A program made the translations under genes and the position numbers. The notes under the pieces are model-generated. The model did not search any database, was not told the DNA's origin, and worked only from the letters and a program-made list of their open reading frames with translations. A stretch of 64,000 nucleotides of DNA, taken from NCBI GenBank assembly GCA_025352125.1, contig JANXTZ010000028.1, positions 186,001 to 250,000 of the forward strand. The letters are read 5' to 3'. Shown one piece after another: positions 35,532-44,726 of the stretch (the first letter of the stretch is position 1; the number at the start of each line of letters is the position of its first letter). The stretch comes from Deinococcales bacterium (lineage in GTDB: Bacteria > Deinococcota > Deinococci > Deinococcales > JAAFIG01).

Positions 35532-38500
35532 GGTTCGCTCTCGAATGCCTGAGCCTGCACCGCAAAACGCAAACCTTTGGCTCTGGACAGGGTAACCGCT
35601 GTACTGACGAGCGCTGTGCTGAAGGTCGGCGGAGGCTTGACGCGGTTGGAGTCAAACACGACACTGGCGCTGGTGGCGCTGCGCTGCGTGCGCTCGAGTC
35701 GGTAGCCAAACGGCAAACCAGAGTTGACCAGGGTGCTGCGCCTTTGGCGCGGGGGAACGCTTTCCAAACCAAAATCGGTCTCGAGCCAGGCGATGCCCGC
35801 AGCATCGTAATAACTGACCAGCACCTGCGGAACCTGGCTCTCGACCGTTCCGACGTTGACGAGCGTTAAATCCAGCAGATTGCCGCGCTGGGCAGCCCAG
35901 ACCGCCAAAGGTCTGTCAAGGTTGCGCTGGGTCACCACGGCTTTGGCAAAAACCTCAAAATCGCGGACTCGAGCAACATCGACGGGCGCGTTGGTCGCAT
36001 CAAAATCGATCCGAAACGCCGAACGCTCACCCGGCAGAAGCTTGTGCAGCATCTCGAGTCCCGCGTTGTTGCGTTGCAACTCCTTGCCAAACTTGTCGCG
36101 CAGCACTGCCGTCACGGTCACGTCGGCGGGGCGGGCATCAATGTTCCAGAGTTCACCGACCACGCTGTAAATCCGTTGTTGTACAAAGCGTGGCGGGTCG
36201 GTCGAATACTTTCCGGGCAACTGCACCCGCATCAAACTCGAGACCAGACGGCTTTTTGCCAGCGTCAACTGAGGACGGTCGAGCACATCGCCCGCCGCCG
36301 AGACATCGGTGGTCAGACGGCGCGGCGCATGGTAATACGAGACGCTGCTTTCTTCTGCAAAGCGGTCTCTGGGGCGCACGAGTTGCAGCGGTCGAATTTC
36401 AATTTTCCAACCGTCCCTGGTTAACTCGAGTTCCTGCGTCACCGTTTCACTCAGGCTTTTCAAACTGGTTTCCCAGCTCAGTTTGGTGCGCACCAGGGCG
36501 TGTGTTGCATCCCTGGCAATCACGCTGGGTTCGATTCGGTCAAGTTTGGCGTAACCGCTGCGCAAGCCTCCCTGCACGGAAAGGTCGAGCAGGTAACGCG
36601 GGAAGGTCAGTCCCTCGAGCGGTAAAAGTTCGCTGAAAGCAGCTTTGAAGCGTTTGAAATCGACATGGTCCCAGTATGCCAGGACGGTCCGTTCTGGGGT
36701 CAGTATCGGGTGCGTGACACGCCACAAGCCCAAGCCCAGCAACAAAGCCGCAACTGCCAGCGCCCCAACCCGCACACCGCGCAGCCACAAGGGCTTGCGG
36801 CGAAAGTCGAGCAACGTCTCGAGCGGTCTTGACCAGCCGCGCCAGGGTTGCCAAACCCCAGCCGCCTGAGGCTCGAGGGCATCTTCACGCAACAGGCGCA
36901 ACAATTTGCGCCCCAGTTTAGAAAGTTGAAAGCGTCTGATTTTTGAGGCGCGAACGGGCACGGCAAGTGAAAAGAACGCCATCAGCATGGCGAGGGGTGG
37001 CAATGTTCCCCACATCAGGCGTTGATAGAGTGGCATGGTCTTGCGCGGCAATCGTTCCGGCAGGGGCGGAATGTCCTCGCGCTCCCAGACGACGATGCCG
37101 TTTTCCAGGCGGCTCAGACGATGCCAGCCCGAGAAAAACAGGAGCGGGTCGTAAAACGCATCGTTGGAAAAAATAAATTTCAGGTTGTACTTTTCGGGCA
37201 CGGTCACAAATTGATGCAGGCTGCCGATGCCCGCCAGACTGGTGTACTTTGCACCGTCCAGACGCTCGACCGGCGTGGTGGTCAGTTCGATCAAGCGCCG
37301 TGCCGAGTGGTAATTGCCGTCTGGCGTCAGCGCCCTGGTGTTCGCCGAGAGCCACGCCATCTGATCGCCGAAGCCCAGGGTCAAATAACGGTAACGCCAG
37401 TGCTCGTCTTTCTCGAGAAAATTGACGATTGGCTCAACCGCTATCGGTTCGGGTTGAAATTTGCGGGCGCGGGTCAGACTGGAAACCGCTATCGCAATCA
37501 CGATCAGGCTCAGACACAGACCGCCCAGCAACACAATCCGAATGCGCTGCCCCAGATTCGCCTCGAGGTATTCTCGAGCGCGTCCGTACAACAAACTCTC
37601 AAACGCCATGCCAACAAAAGGGATCATCAGCATGGTTGCCCAGAAGGTGAAACGGTCCAGGGTCAGAATGTCAAAGCTGCCGCGCAGCAACAATTTGGGA
37701 ATTGGGGTCGTGCCGCCCGTGCCGAGCACAAACAAGATCAGCAAACTGAGCGCCACGGGAAAACGCCAACTGCCCAGACCCTTGTAGATGGCAAACGGCA
37801 AGAACGCAACCGTCGAAAGCCAGGGGATGACAAAGAACATCAAACCAGCGGCGGTGTTGACCAGAAAATTGTCGCGGCTGGCGTGGGGAATGCTGACCTG
37901 GGTGATCGGGTCGCTGCGGTTCCAAATCCAGAACGGAAACACCACCAGCAAGAGCGCCACGCCGGTCAGTCCACCAAACAAGATAGAGCGGTAAACTCGA
38001 GGTAAAATGCGGTAGAAGCGGCGGCGCACCTTTGACCTAAAATCTTCCCCGTGCGGCTCGAGCGGACGCGGGCAACGAAAAGCCTCCAGGACGCTGACCA
38101 GCAAGACTGGAATCGCAAAGAACACCGTTCCGAACAGCGTGGTGACATGGTGCGCGGCGGTGGTGGCGGCAACAAAACTGACTGCTTTCAGCAATTCGGC
38201 TTTGTGACCAGTTCGCACATAGCGCACCGCGAACACCAAACCGTTCAGCAAAAATGACAGCGACAAGGTGGTTGGCAACTGCCCGAAGACATGCACCGTC
38301 TCGACCAGCGAACTCGAGATGCCCAGAAAGAGCGCCGCCATGCCTGCGGCGCGGGGCGAGGTCAGCAAGCTCGAGAATCGGTACATGCCGACGGTCAGAT
38401 TGAGGAGCGCGAACAACTGCACCAGGGCGAATGCCGGTTTTAAACCGACCAGAAACGACAACACGGCGATCAGTTGGTGCGACAACGGCGGGTAACTGAC

Positions 38501-38725
38501 CGTCAAAAAACCGGTGTACCAGCGCGGCTCCCAGGGGTCAAACCAACTGCTGGCGTAATGCGCCCCAAAAAAAATATGAATCAGGGCATCGTAGGTGCGA
38601 ACAAAACTCTGGGAAAACAGCAGCGCCCCGTGAAAGACAAGCACCAAGCCAAGGGCTGCTGCCAACCACAGCAGTCCTTGGCGATGCTCGAGCGGACTAA
38701 ATTTTTGAGAGGGTGAATCTGTCAT
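35528..38725 (-). CDS. Giant GT-C-like membrane protein (PTPS-related family)
   Basis: 1065 residues. The first 600 or so contain about 12-14 membrane helices with TYDALIHIFFGAHYASSW near residue 40 and PRWYTGF near 60, a loop pattern seen in the '6-pyruvoyl-tetrahydropterin synthase-related' membrane family, distant relatives of GT-C glycosyltransferases. After another helix (about 620-650) the C-terminal third is extracytoplasmic and beta-rich. It may polymerise or transfer lipid-linked sugars. No good Shine-Dalgarno sequence precedes the ATG, and it lies 64 bases after the LruC gene stop. The family call is moderate and the function inferred. Confidence 0.7.
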   Translation of the reverse strand: MTDSPSQKFSPLEHRQGLLWLAAALGLVLVFHGALLFSQSFVRTYDALIHIFFGAHYASSWFDPWEPRWYTGFLTVSYPPLSHQLIAVLSFLVGLKPAFALVQLFALLNLTVGMYRFSSLLTSPRAAGMAALFLGISSSLVETVHVFGQLPTTLSLSFLLNGLVFAVRYVRTGHKAELLKAVSFVAATTAAHHVTTLFGTVFFAIPVLLVSVLEAFRCPRPLEPHGEDFRSKVRRRFYRILPRVYRSILFGGLTGVALLLVVFPFWIWNRSDPITQVSIPHASRDNFLVNTAAGLMFFVIPWLSTVAFLPFAIYKGLGSWRFPVALSLLILFVLGTGGTTPIPKLLLRGSFDILTLDRFTFWATMLMIPFVGMAFESLLYGRAREYLEANLGQRIRIVLLGGLCLSLIVIAIAVSSLTRARKFQPEPIAVEPIVNFLEKDEHWRYRYLTLGFGDQMAWLSANTRALTPDGNYHSARRLIELTTTPVERLDGAKYTSLAGIGSLHQFVTVPEKYNLKFIFSNDAFYDPLLFFSGWHRLSRLENGIVVWEREDIPPLPERLPRKTMPLYQRLMWGTLPPLAMLMAFFSLAVPVRASKIRRFQLSKLGRKLLRLLREDALEPQAAGVWQPWRGWSRPLETLLDFRRKPLWLRGVRVGALAVAALLLGLGLWRVTHPILTPERTVLAYWDHVDFKRFKAAFSELLPLEGLTFPRYLLDLSVQGGLRSGYAKLDRIEPSVIARDATHALVRTKLSWETSLKSLSETVTQELELTRDGWKIEIRPLQLVRPRDRFAEESSVSYYHAPRRLTTDVSAAGDVLDRPQLTLAKSRLVSSLMRVQLPGKYSTDPPRFVQQRIYSVVGELWNIDARPADVTVTAVLRDKFGKELQRNNAGLEMLHKLLPGERSAFRIDFDATNAPVDVARVRDFEVFAKAVVTQRNLDRPLAVWAAQRGNLLDLTLVNVGTVESQVPQVLVSYYDAAGIAWLETDFGLESVPPRQRRSTLVNSGLPFGYRLERTQRSATSASVVFDSNRVKPPPTFSTALVSTAVTLSRAKGLRFAVQAQAFESEP

Positions 38726-38789
38726 GAACGCGGTTTTTAGTTTAATCGCTTTGGCGTCTCATGTTGGGTCAACTCGAGCCTCGGTGGAC

Positions 38790-41093
38790 TTATTGCACTG
38801 GGTAGAGCTTGGAGGTGTCGCGGTAATTGGGCAGGTCACGAAACCAATCTTTGCTCGAGACGCCCTTGCTCGAGACCCAACCGTTGAATTGAAGGTAGGC
38901 ATCGCGGATGTTGACGCCCAGACTGACCGAACCGCCTGGCTGGTCGAGCACTTCGTTCAGGTAAGTAAATTTGGTCGGCAAGTTCATCGCCCAGGGACGG
39001 TCGTTGCTGTCCAGGTAGTAACGCCCAGTCGAAATGTTTGAGGTGTCCTGAAAGGTATTGAACAAGCCCAGATCGGCTTTGTCGGTCGGTGGCATTCCAG
39101 GCAAGTGAACCTCGGTCTGGCGACCCCAGTACAGACCGTTGGTGATCAAAAATGGGTTGTAGGGTGCTGCTCCAAGTGCACTGACGCTGAGGGGCTGTGC
39201 CAGTTTCAGACTGACCGTGACCCGACCTGGAATGTGACGGGGTTCACTTGCCACGACGTTTGAGTAATAAGGGCGAGTCTCGAGCGACGGTGTCAAAAGA
39301 TCGTAGGCATCATCGAACATGATCACCACGGCTTTGGTCTGTCCCGCCTCGAGTCCGTTCGCCAGTCGGTCGCTGGTGTAACGCACCGGTGGCGCTCCCG
39401 CTTGCACCACGCCATCTTTTTCCCAACTGTAACTGACGCTGGCGACCTGGCTGGGGGTCAACTGGGTCGAGAAACCAAAACCGCTGTGGAAACCGCCACC
39501 CAGCGCCTGCACCACGTACTCCGCTTGAATCTCGACCACTTGATTGCTGGCATTGGTGATTTGTTTGATCTTGTAATCAAAAACATCGTCGTTGAAGTCG
39601 TAATCACCAAGTTTGGGCCACAGGTCTTCAAACACCAGCGTTCCGTAATCGTCCACCGACGGAAAACTGCTGACGAAGGCTTTGGTTGGGTCGTTCGGAA
39701 AGGCATCAAATGGGTCGGTCACGCCGTCTTTGTCCGAATCCTGGGCTTTTGGATCATCGACGGGTCCAATCGATGCCGAAAAGGTGATGGTCGGGTCAAT
39801 GGGGTCGCGCTTGACGATTCCGCTGGTTTGCACAGCCGTAAAAGGTGTGACATCGACCAGCATGACTGCATCGTTAAAGTCCTGATCGCTGGCGTGGTGA
39901 CGCAAAATATCTTCCATGCCCAAGACCAGGGTTTGATTGACGGGGTCGATCAACAGCACCGTCTGCGCACTTTGCTCCACGGTCATGCCCTGCGAGTGAT
40001 AGGTCTGGTAGTTTAAAACTGGATCGGAGAAAACGGTTTGCTCGTAACTGCGCTCAACTACGCCGACACTCGAGCCGCGCCAGCCGTTGGACGCCAGAAA
40101 CCAACCAACGCCCGTGCCCGCCGGAAAGGTGTTGCTCCAGGTGTTGTTGCTGGCATCAAAATATTTGAGTTGCAGTCGGTTGCCGCTCTGCATCGCGCCG
40201 CCACCGTTCTGATAGGAAAAATTGGGGTACGCCACGACCATGCGTTGACTGATTTCATTCACCGAGCTGGGTGGATTGTTGGCGGGATAGGTGTAATATC
40301 CAACGGCGTTCAAGTAGCCCGCACCCTCGTGAACAAAGGTCAGGAAGACCTCGCCCGCCTGCTTCAAGACCAAATTCGCACCCGCATCTCGAGCGATGTA
40401 ATGCTGGTGAACAGGGTGGGTCGGAACGGGTTGACGTTCTGGCAGGGTGGCATTGAGCGCTATGAGCATGTCTGAGGTCACTTTGCTCGAGTTGCCCAGC
40501 AAGGTGTTGGGTTTGCCCAGGCTGTTCCAATTGCCAAAACCGTTCAGGTATTGGTAGGTGTAATTGACGCTTCTGGTGCTGGCTCTGGTGGGCAAAGGGC
40601 TGCTTGGGGTCACGACGTTCAAGACTTGGGCGTTGGTGTCGTCAAAACGTGCTCTGGCGTTGCCGTTTTTGATGTCCACCTTGATGGGTTCGCTCAAAAT
40701 TCCGATGTAATCGACCCGAACGGCGACGCTGGTCAAGTCTATTGGCAGGGTCAGGGCTGCCTGGTAAACGCCATTGCTGTCCGTGGCACCCGTTTGCAGC
40801 AAACCGTCTTCGTTGAGGCTGCCGTCGGGGTTAAAACCCTGAAAGACCGAAATGGTGGCATTTTTGACGGCGCTGCCCTGGGCAAATGTGGTGATCTCGA
40901 GTTGAACATTTTGGGTGGTTTGGTAGGTGAAAGTCGGTGCGGGCGTGGGTGCAGGTGTCGGTGCGGGCGTGGGCATCGGTGCGGGAGTGGGCGTCGGTTC
41001 CGGCGTGATACCGCCAGTGGTGTTGCAGGACATCAGGCTCAACGCCAGGCTGACGAGCAGGGAAACGACGATGGGTTTGAAAAGGCTTTGCAT
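38790..41093 (-). CDS. LruC-domain lipoprotein (DUF4114 + LruC)
   Basis: 767 residues with a lipoprotein signal (lipobox LSLMSC, Cys near 23) and a Pro/Thr/Ala repeat linker (about 31-55). A transthyretin-like beta domain (about 60-150) follows, then a DUF4114-like block (GVGWFLASNGWRG near 325, DILRHHASDQDFNDAV near 387), a Ca-binding stretch DSDKDGVTDPFDAFPND near 450, and the LruC domain (EDLWPKLGDYDFNDDVFDY near 487). AAGGAG lies 10 bases upstream. A surface role near the polysaccharide machine is inferred. It is a paralogue of the next gene. Confidence 0.82.
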   Translation of the reverse strand: MQSLFKPIVVSLLVSLALSLMSCNTTGGITPEPTPTPAPMPTPAPTPAPTPAPTFTYQTTQNVQLEITTFAQGSAVKNATISVFQGFNPDGSLNEDGLLQTGATDSNGVYQAALTLPIDLTSVAVRVDYIGILSEPIKVDIKNGNARARFDDTNAQVLNVVTPSSPLPTRASTRSVNYTYQYLNGFGNWNSLGKPNTLLGNSSKVTSDMLIALNATLPERQPVPTHPVHQHYIARDAGANLVLKQAGEVFLTFVHEGAGYLNAVGYYTYPANNPPSSVNEISQRMVVAYPNFSYQNGGGAMQSGNRLQLKYFDASNNTWSNTFPAGTGVGWFLASNGWRGSSVGVVERSYEQTVFSDPVLNYQTYHSQGMTVEQSAQTVLLIDPVNQTLVLGMEDILRHHASDQDFNDAVMLVDVTPFTAVQTSGIVKRDPIDPTITFSASIGPVDDPKAQDSDKDGVTDPFDAFPNDPTKAFVSSFPSVDDYGTLVFEDLWPKLGDYDFNDDVFDYKIKQITNASNQVVEIQAEYVVQALGGGFHSGFGFSTQLTPSQVASVSYSWEKDGVVQAGAPPVRYTSDRLANGLEAGQTKAVVIMFDDAYDLLTPSLETRPYYSNVVASEPRHIPGRVTVSLKLAQPLSVSALGAAPYNPFLITNGLYWGRQTEVHLPGMPPTDKADLGLFNTFQDTSNISTGRYYLDSNDRPWAMNLPTKFTYLNEVLDQPGGSVSLGVNIRDAYLQFNGWVSSKGVSSKDWFRDLPNYRDTSKLYPVQ

Positions 41094-41165
41094 GATTCAA
41101 AAATCTCCTTAAAGCATTGGTGAAAGCTGGCGTGAATGGTTGAGAAAGTAAAATCCACTCGGGCT

Positions 41166-43421
41166 TTACTGGGCTGGATACAATTTGGAGGTGTCGCGGT
41201 AATTGGGCAGGTCACGGAACCAATCCTTGCCGGACACGCCGCTGCTCGAGACCCAACCGTTAAATTGCAGGTAGGCATCGCGCAAATCCAGCCCCAAGCT
41301 GACCGATCCGCCTGGCTGGTCGAGCACTTCGTTCAGGTAAGTAAATTTGGTCGGCATGTTCATCGCCCAGGGACGGTCGTTGCTGTCCAGGTAATAACGC
41401 CCAGTCGAAACGTTTGAGGTGTCTTGAAAGGTGTTGAACAAGCCCAGATCAACCTTGTTGGTGGGTGCCATGCCTGGCAGGTGAATCTCGAGCGCACGAC
41501 CCCAGTACAAACCGTTGGCAATCAAGAATGGATTGAACGGGGCTGTGCCAACAGCGCTTGCACTGACGGGTTGGGTCAGTTTCAGGCTGACCGTGACCCG
41601 ACCTGGGGCGTGTTGAGGTTCGCTTGCGACAACGTTGGCGTAATACGGGCGGCTGGTCAGGGAGGGTGTCAGCAGATCGTAGCCGTCGTCAAACATGATC
41701 ACCACGGCTTTGGACTGATTCGCCTCGAGTCCGTTCGCCAGTCGGTCGCTGGTGTAACGCACCGGTGGCGCTCCAGTTTGCACCACGCCATCTTTTTCCC
41801 AACTGTAACTGACGCTGGCGACCTGGCTTGGAGTCAACTGGGTCGAGAAGCCAAAACCGCTGTGAAAACCGCCACCCAAGGCTTTGACGACATATTCGGC
41901 TTGAATCTCGACCACTTGGTTGCTGGCATTGGTGATCTGTCTGATGTTGTAATCGAAGACTGCGTCATTGAAGTCGTAATCGCCAAGTTTGGGCCACAGG
42001 TCTTCAAACACCAGCGTTCCGTAATCGCCGACGGCTGGAAAGCTGCTGACAAAGGCTTTGGTTGGGTCGTTCGGGAAGGCATCGAACGGGTCGGTCACAC
42101 CGTCTGCGTCAGAATCTTGGGCTTGTGGGTCATCGACGGGTTTGATTGAAGCCGTGTGGGTGGTGGCAGGATCGACCGGATCGCGGGTCACAATGCCGCT
42201 GGTCTGAATTGCGCTGAAGGGTGTGACATCGACCAACATGACGGCGTCGTTAAAGTCCTGGTCGCTGGCGTGGTGTCGCAAAATGTCTTCCATGCCCAGC
42301 ACCAGGGTTTGATTGGTGGGGTCGAGCAACAAGACCGTCTGGGCGCTTTTTGCCACGGTCATGCCTTGGGACTTGTAAGTCTGATAATTTAAAACCGGAT
42401 CGGAAAAAACGGTTTGCTCGTAACTGCGCTCAACTACGCCGGTGCTCGAGCCGCGCCAGCCGTTGGCTGCCAGAAACCAGCCGACGCCCGTGCCTGCCGG
42501 AAACGTGTTGCTCCAGGTGTTGTTGCTTGGGTTGTAGTATTTGAGTTGCAGACGGTTGCCGCTCTGCATCGCGCCGCCGCTGTTCTGGTAGGAAAAGTTG
42601 GGGTACGCCACGACCATGCGGCTGCTGATGTCGCTGACCGAACTGGGTGGGTTTGCGGCGTCGTAAATGTAATAGCCCACGCTGTTCAGGTAGCCCGCGC
42701 CCTCGTGAACAAAGGTCAGGAAAATTTCGCCCGATTGGTTCAAGACCAGGTTGGCGCTTGAATCCGGCGTGATGTAATGCTGATGAACGGGGTGGGTCGG
42801 GACGGGTTGACCCTCTGGCAAGGTGGCGTTGATAGTCGCCAGCATTGATGTCGTGACCTTGCTCGAGTTGCTGAGCAGGCTGCTGGGTTTGCCCAGGCTG
42901 TTCCAGTTGCCAAAGCCGTTCAGGTATTGGTAGGTGTAATTGATGCTTCTGGTGCTGGTTCGGGTTGGTGTGGGGGTGTTTGGGGTCACGACATTCAAAG
43001 CCTGGGCGCTCTGGTCATCGAATCTGGCTTTGGCGCTGCCATTTTTGATCTCGACACGGATGGGTTCACTGATGATGCCGATGTAATTGACTTTGACCAC
43101 AAGGCTGGTCAGGTCGGCGGGCAGCACCAGAGGAGCGCGGTAAAGACCATTTTTGTCGGTGATTCCTTTTTGAAGCAGGCTGTTTTCTTGAATCGTGCCG
43201 TCGGGATTGAAGCTTTGAAACACCGAAACTGGTGCGTTTGCCACGGCGCTGCCCTGAACCGAGGCGCTGACCTCGAGTTGCACGTTTTGGGTGTTTTGGT
43301 AATTAAACGTTGCTGCTGGTATTGGTGTTGGGGCGCTGGTTGTGTTGGTGTTGCATGAAATCAGGCTCAGTGCCAGACTGGTCAGCAAAACGGCGGCGAT
43401 GGGTTTGGTGTTGTGTTGCAT
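41166..43421 (-). CDS. LruC-domain lipoprotein, paralogue
   Basis: 751 residues from the ATG at 43421, supported by AAAGGAG 8 bases upstream; the longer frame to 43541 would read through the promoter. Lipobox LALSLISC. It has the same domain order as 38790-41093, with DYDFNDAVFDY in the LruC domain and high identity throughout except for the linker, where the Pro-rich repeat is missing. It heads a likely five-gene operon ending at 32692. The function of LruC proteins is not established; Leptospira LruC is an outer-membrane lipoprotein. Confidence 0.84.
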   Translation of the reverse strand: MQHNTKPIAAVLLTSLALSLISCNTNTTSAPTPIPAATFNYQNTQNVQLEVSASVQGSAVANAPVSVFQSFNPDGTIQENSLLQKGITDKNGLYRAPLVLPADLTSLVVKVNYIGIISEPIRVEIKNGSAKARFDDQSAQALNVVTPNTPTPTRTSTRSINYTYQYLNGFGNWNSLGKPSSLLSNSSKVTTSMLATINATLPEGQPVPTHPVHQHYITPDSSANLVLNQSGEIFLTFVHEGAGYLNSVGYYIYDAANPPSSVSDISSRMVVAYPNFSYQNSGGAMQSGNRLQLKYYNPSNNTWSNTFPAGTGVGWFLAANGWRGSSTGVVERSYEQTVFSDPVLNYQTYKSQGMTVAKSAQTVLLLDPTNQTLVLGMEDILRHHASDQDFNDAVMLVDVTPFSAIQTSGIVTRDPVDPATTHTASIKPVDDPQAQDSDADGVTDPFDAFPNDPTKAFVSSFPAVGDYGTLVFEDLWPKLGDYDFNDAVFDYNIRQITNASNQVVEIQAEYVVKALGGGFHSGFGFSTQLTPSQVASVSYSWEKDGVVQTGAPPVRYTSDRLANGLEANQSKAVVIMFDDGYDLLTPSLTSRPYYANVVASEPQHAPGRVTVSLKLTQPVSASAVGTAPFNPFLIANGLYWGRALEIHLPGMAPTNKVDLGLFNTFQDTSNVSTGRYYLDSNDRPWAMNMPTKFTYLNEVLDQPGGSVSLGLDLRDAYLQFNGWVSSSGVSGKDWFRDLPNYRDTSKLYPAQ

Positions 43422-43500
43422 GGGTAAAACTCCTTTGGGTGTGGCGGTCGAGATGGCGTAATGGGCTTGCGAAAACTTAAAACTGAAAATATCTAAAAAA

Positions 43501-43542
43501 AGAATAAACTGATAAATCTGAAACTTGTGTGATTTTTGCACA
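43501..43542 (-). promoter_or_regulatory. LruC-operon promoter with CRP-like site
   Basis: TGTGATTTTTGCACA (43528-43542) followed on the minus strand, 22 bases on, by -10 box TATTCT (43506-43501) with a T-run and TTAG that match the manC promoter. Class II geometry. Confidence 0.75.
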
Positions 43543-43583
43543 CCGCAAATTTAATCTTGGTGACATGATGAATTTTAGAAACC

Positions 43584-44726
43584 ATGAATTACTTTCTGAC
43601 CCTCATCACCCTGATCCTGCTGAATTTTGGAATTGAGGCACTGACGGCTCCACCCAGCAGCCGTCACAGCCAAAACATTGCCCTTTTCGAGCCGTTTGAA
43701 CGCCCAGAACTCGACTGGCACACCCTGCGTGGCAACTGGGTCATCAAAGACGGCTGGCTCGAGGCACAAGCCCCCAACAACCTCAGCCTTGCCCCGATCA
43801 ACGCCCCAACCCAGCCGTATCGCCTCCAGACCAGACTCGAGATTCAACCAAAGGCAAAAATGGGTTTGATCTTCAATGCCCAGTTTCCCGAGCGCCTCGC
43901 GGCGGCACAAGCCGTACAACTCGAGCAGATTGGGCAGAGTTTGATGGTGCGTTGTGGGTTTTTTGATCAGACAGGACTCTGGCAGTTGCAAGATGAGGTC
44001 AAGATTCGGTCAACGACAAGCCAGTACAAGCTGTCCGTCAGTGTTGACGCGTTTGATTACAGTGTTTCACTGAACGGCACAACCGTCTTAAAACAGCAAC
44101 CCCTGCGTTACCGTGGCGGCTTGCCAGGGTTGATGGCAACCCGTAAAAGCCGTTTTGACAACCTTCAACTCGAGCCAAGCAACACCCAAACAAACGTGGT
44201 TGCCGGTGACTCGAGCCTCTGGACGACGGTGGGTGGTGCGTGGCAGATCGAATCGGCACTGATTCGCCAGCAATACCCGCAAGGTTATGACCGCAGCCTG
44301 ATGTTCAACCCCCAAAGTTTTGCGCCCAAACGACTGCGCCTGCGACTGCGCCACACCCAGGGGAACGGCGCTGGACTGATCTTCAATGCAAGCAACGACT
44401 TTACCCTGACCAACGCCCAGATGGTGCGGTTTGACGAGACGGGCAAACGCCTTTTTTGGGGTTATTTCCCCACTGATGGCGAGTTTGTCGGTCAGGGCGC
44501 GGCAAATGTGCCATTGGCTGGCATGACCCCGCATCAAATTCAAATCGAGTTGCAACACGATACGTACAGCGTTTGGCTCGATGGTCAACTTCTGGCGCAG
44601 CATCTCAAACTTCATTCACTCGAGGGTTACGTCGGCGTGACCACCTCCAAGAGTGCCGCGCAATTCAGCGTTCTGGATGTCAGCACCAGTCAAGGCATCA
44701 AGCATTTGATCGGGGCAACACCATGA
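43584..44726 (+). CDS. Secreted protein with two LamG/DUF1080-like domains
   Basis: 380 residues with a signal peptide (MNYFLTLITLILLNFGIEALTA). Two concanavalin-like jelly-roll repeats are visible, at about 38-205 (LDWHTLRGNWVIKDGWLEA) and about 210-370 (WTTVGGAWQIESALIRQQYP), each with a MGLIFNA or GAGLIFNA strand. Such domains usually bind glycans. It is divergent from the LruC operon and overlaps the start of a mannosyltransferase by 4 bases. A binding role toward the exopolysaccharide is inferred. Confidence 0.65.
   Translation: MNYFLTLITLILLNFGIEALTAPPSSRHSQNIALFEPFERPELDWHTLRGNWVIKDGWLEAQAPNNLSLAPINAPTQPYRLQTRLEIQPKAKMGLIFNAQFPERLAAAQAVQLEQIGQSLMVRCGFFDQTGLWQLQDEVKIRSTTSQYKLSVSVDAFDYSVSLNGTTVLKQQPLRYRGGLPGLMATRKSRFDNLQLEPSNTQTNVVAGDSSLWTTVGGAWQIESALIRQQYPQGYDRSLMFNPQSFAPKRLRLRLRHTQGNGAGLIFNASNDFTLTNAQMVRFDETGKRLFWGYFPTDGEFVGQGAANVPLAGMTPHQIQIELQHDTYSVWLDGQLLAQHLKLHSLEGYVGVTTSKSAAQFSVLDVSTSQGIKHLIGATP

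Noticed and set aside
40927-41010. GC-rich tandem repeat that might suggest a CRISPR or satellite
   Set aside because: It is the Pro/Thr/Ala linker of the LruC lipoprotein; there are no spacers.
43422-43541. Upstream extension of the LruC paralogue
   Set aside because: It contains the promoter and CRP-like site; the lipoprotein signal begins at 43421 after a strong ribosome site.
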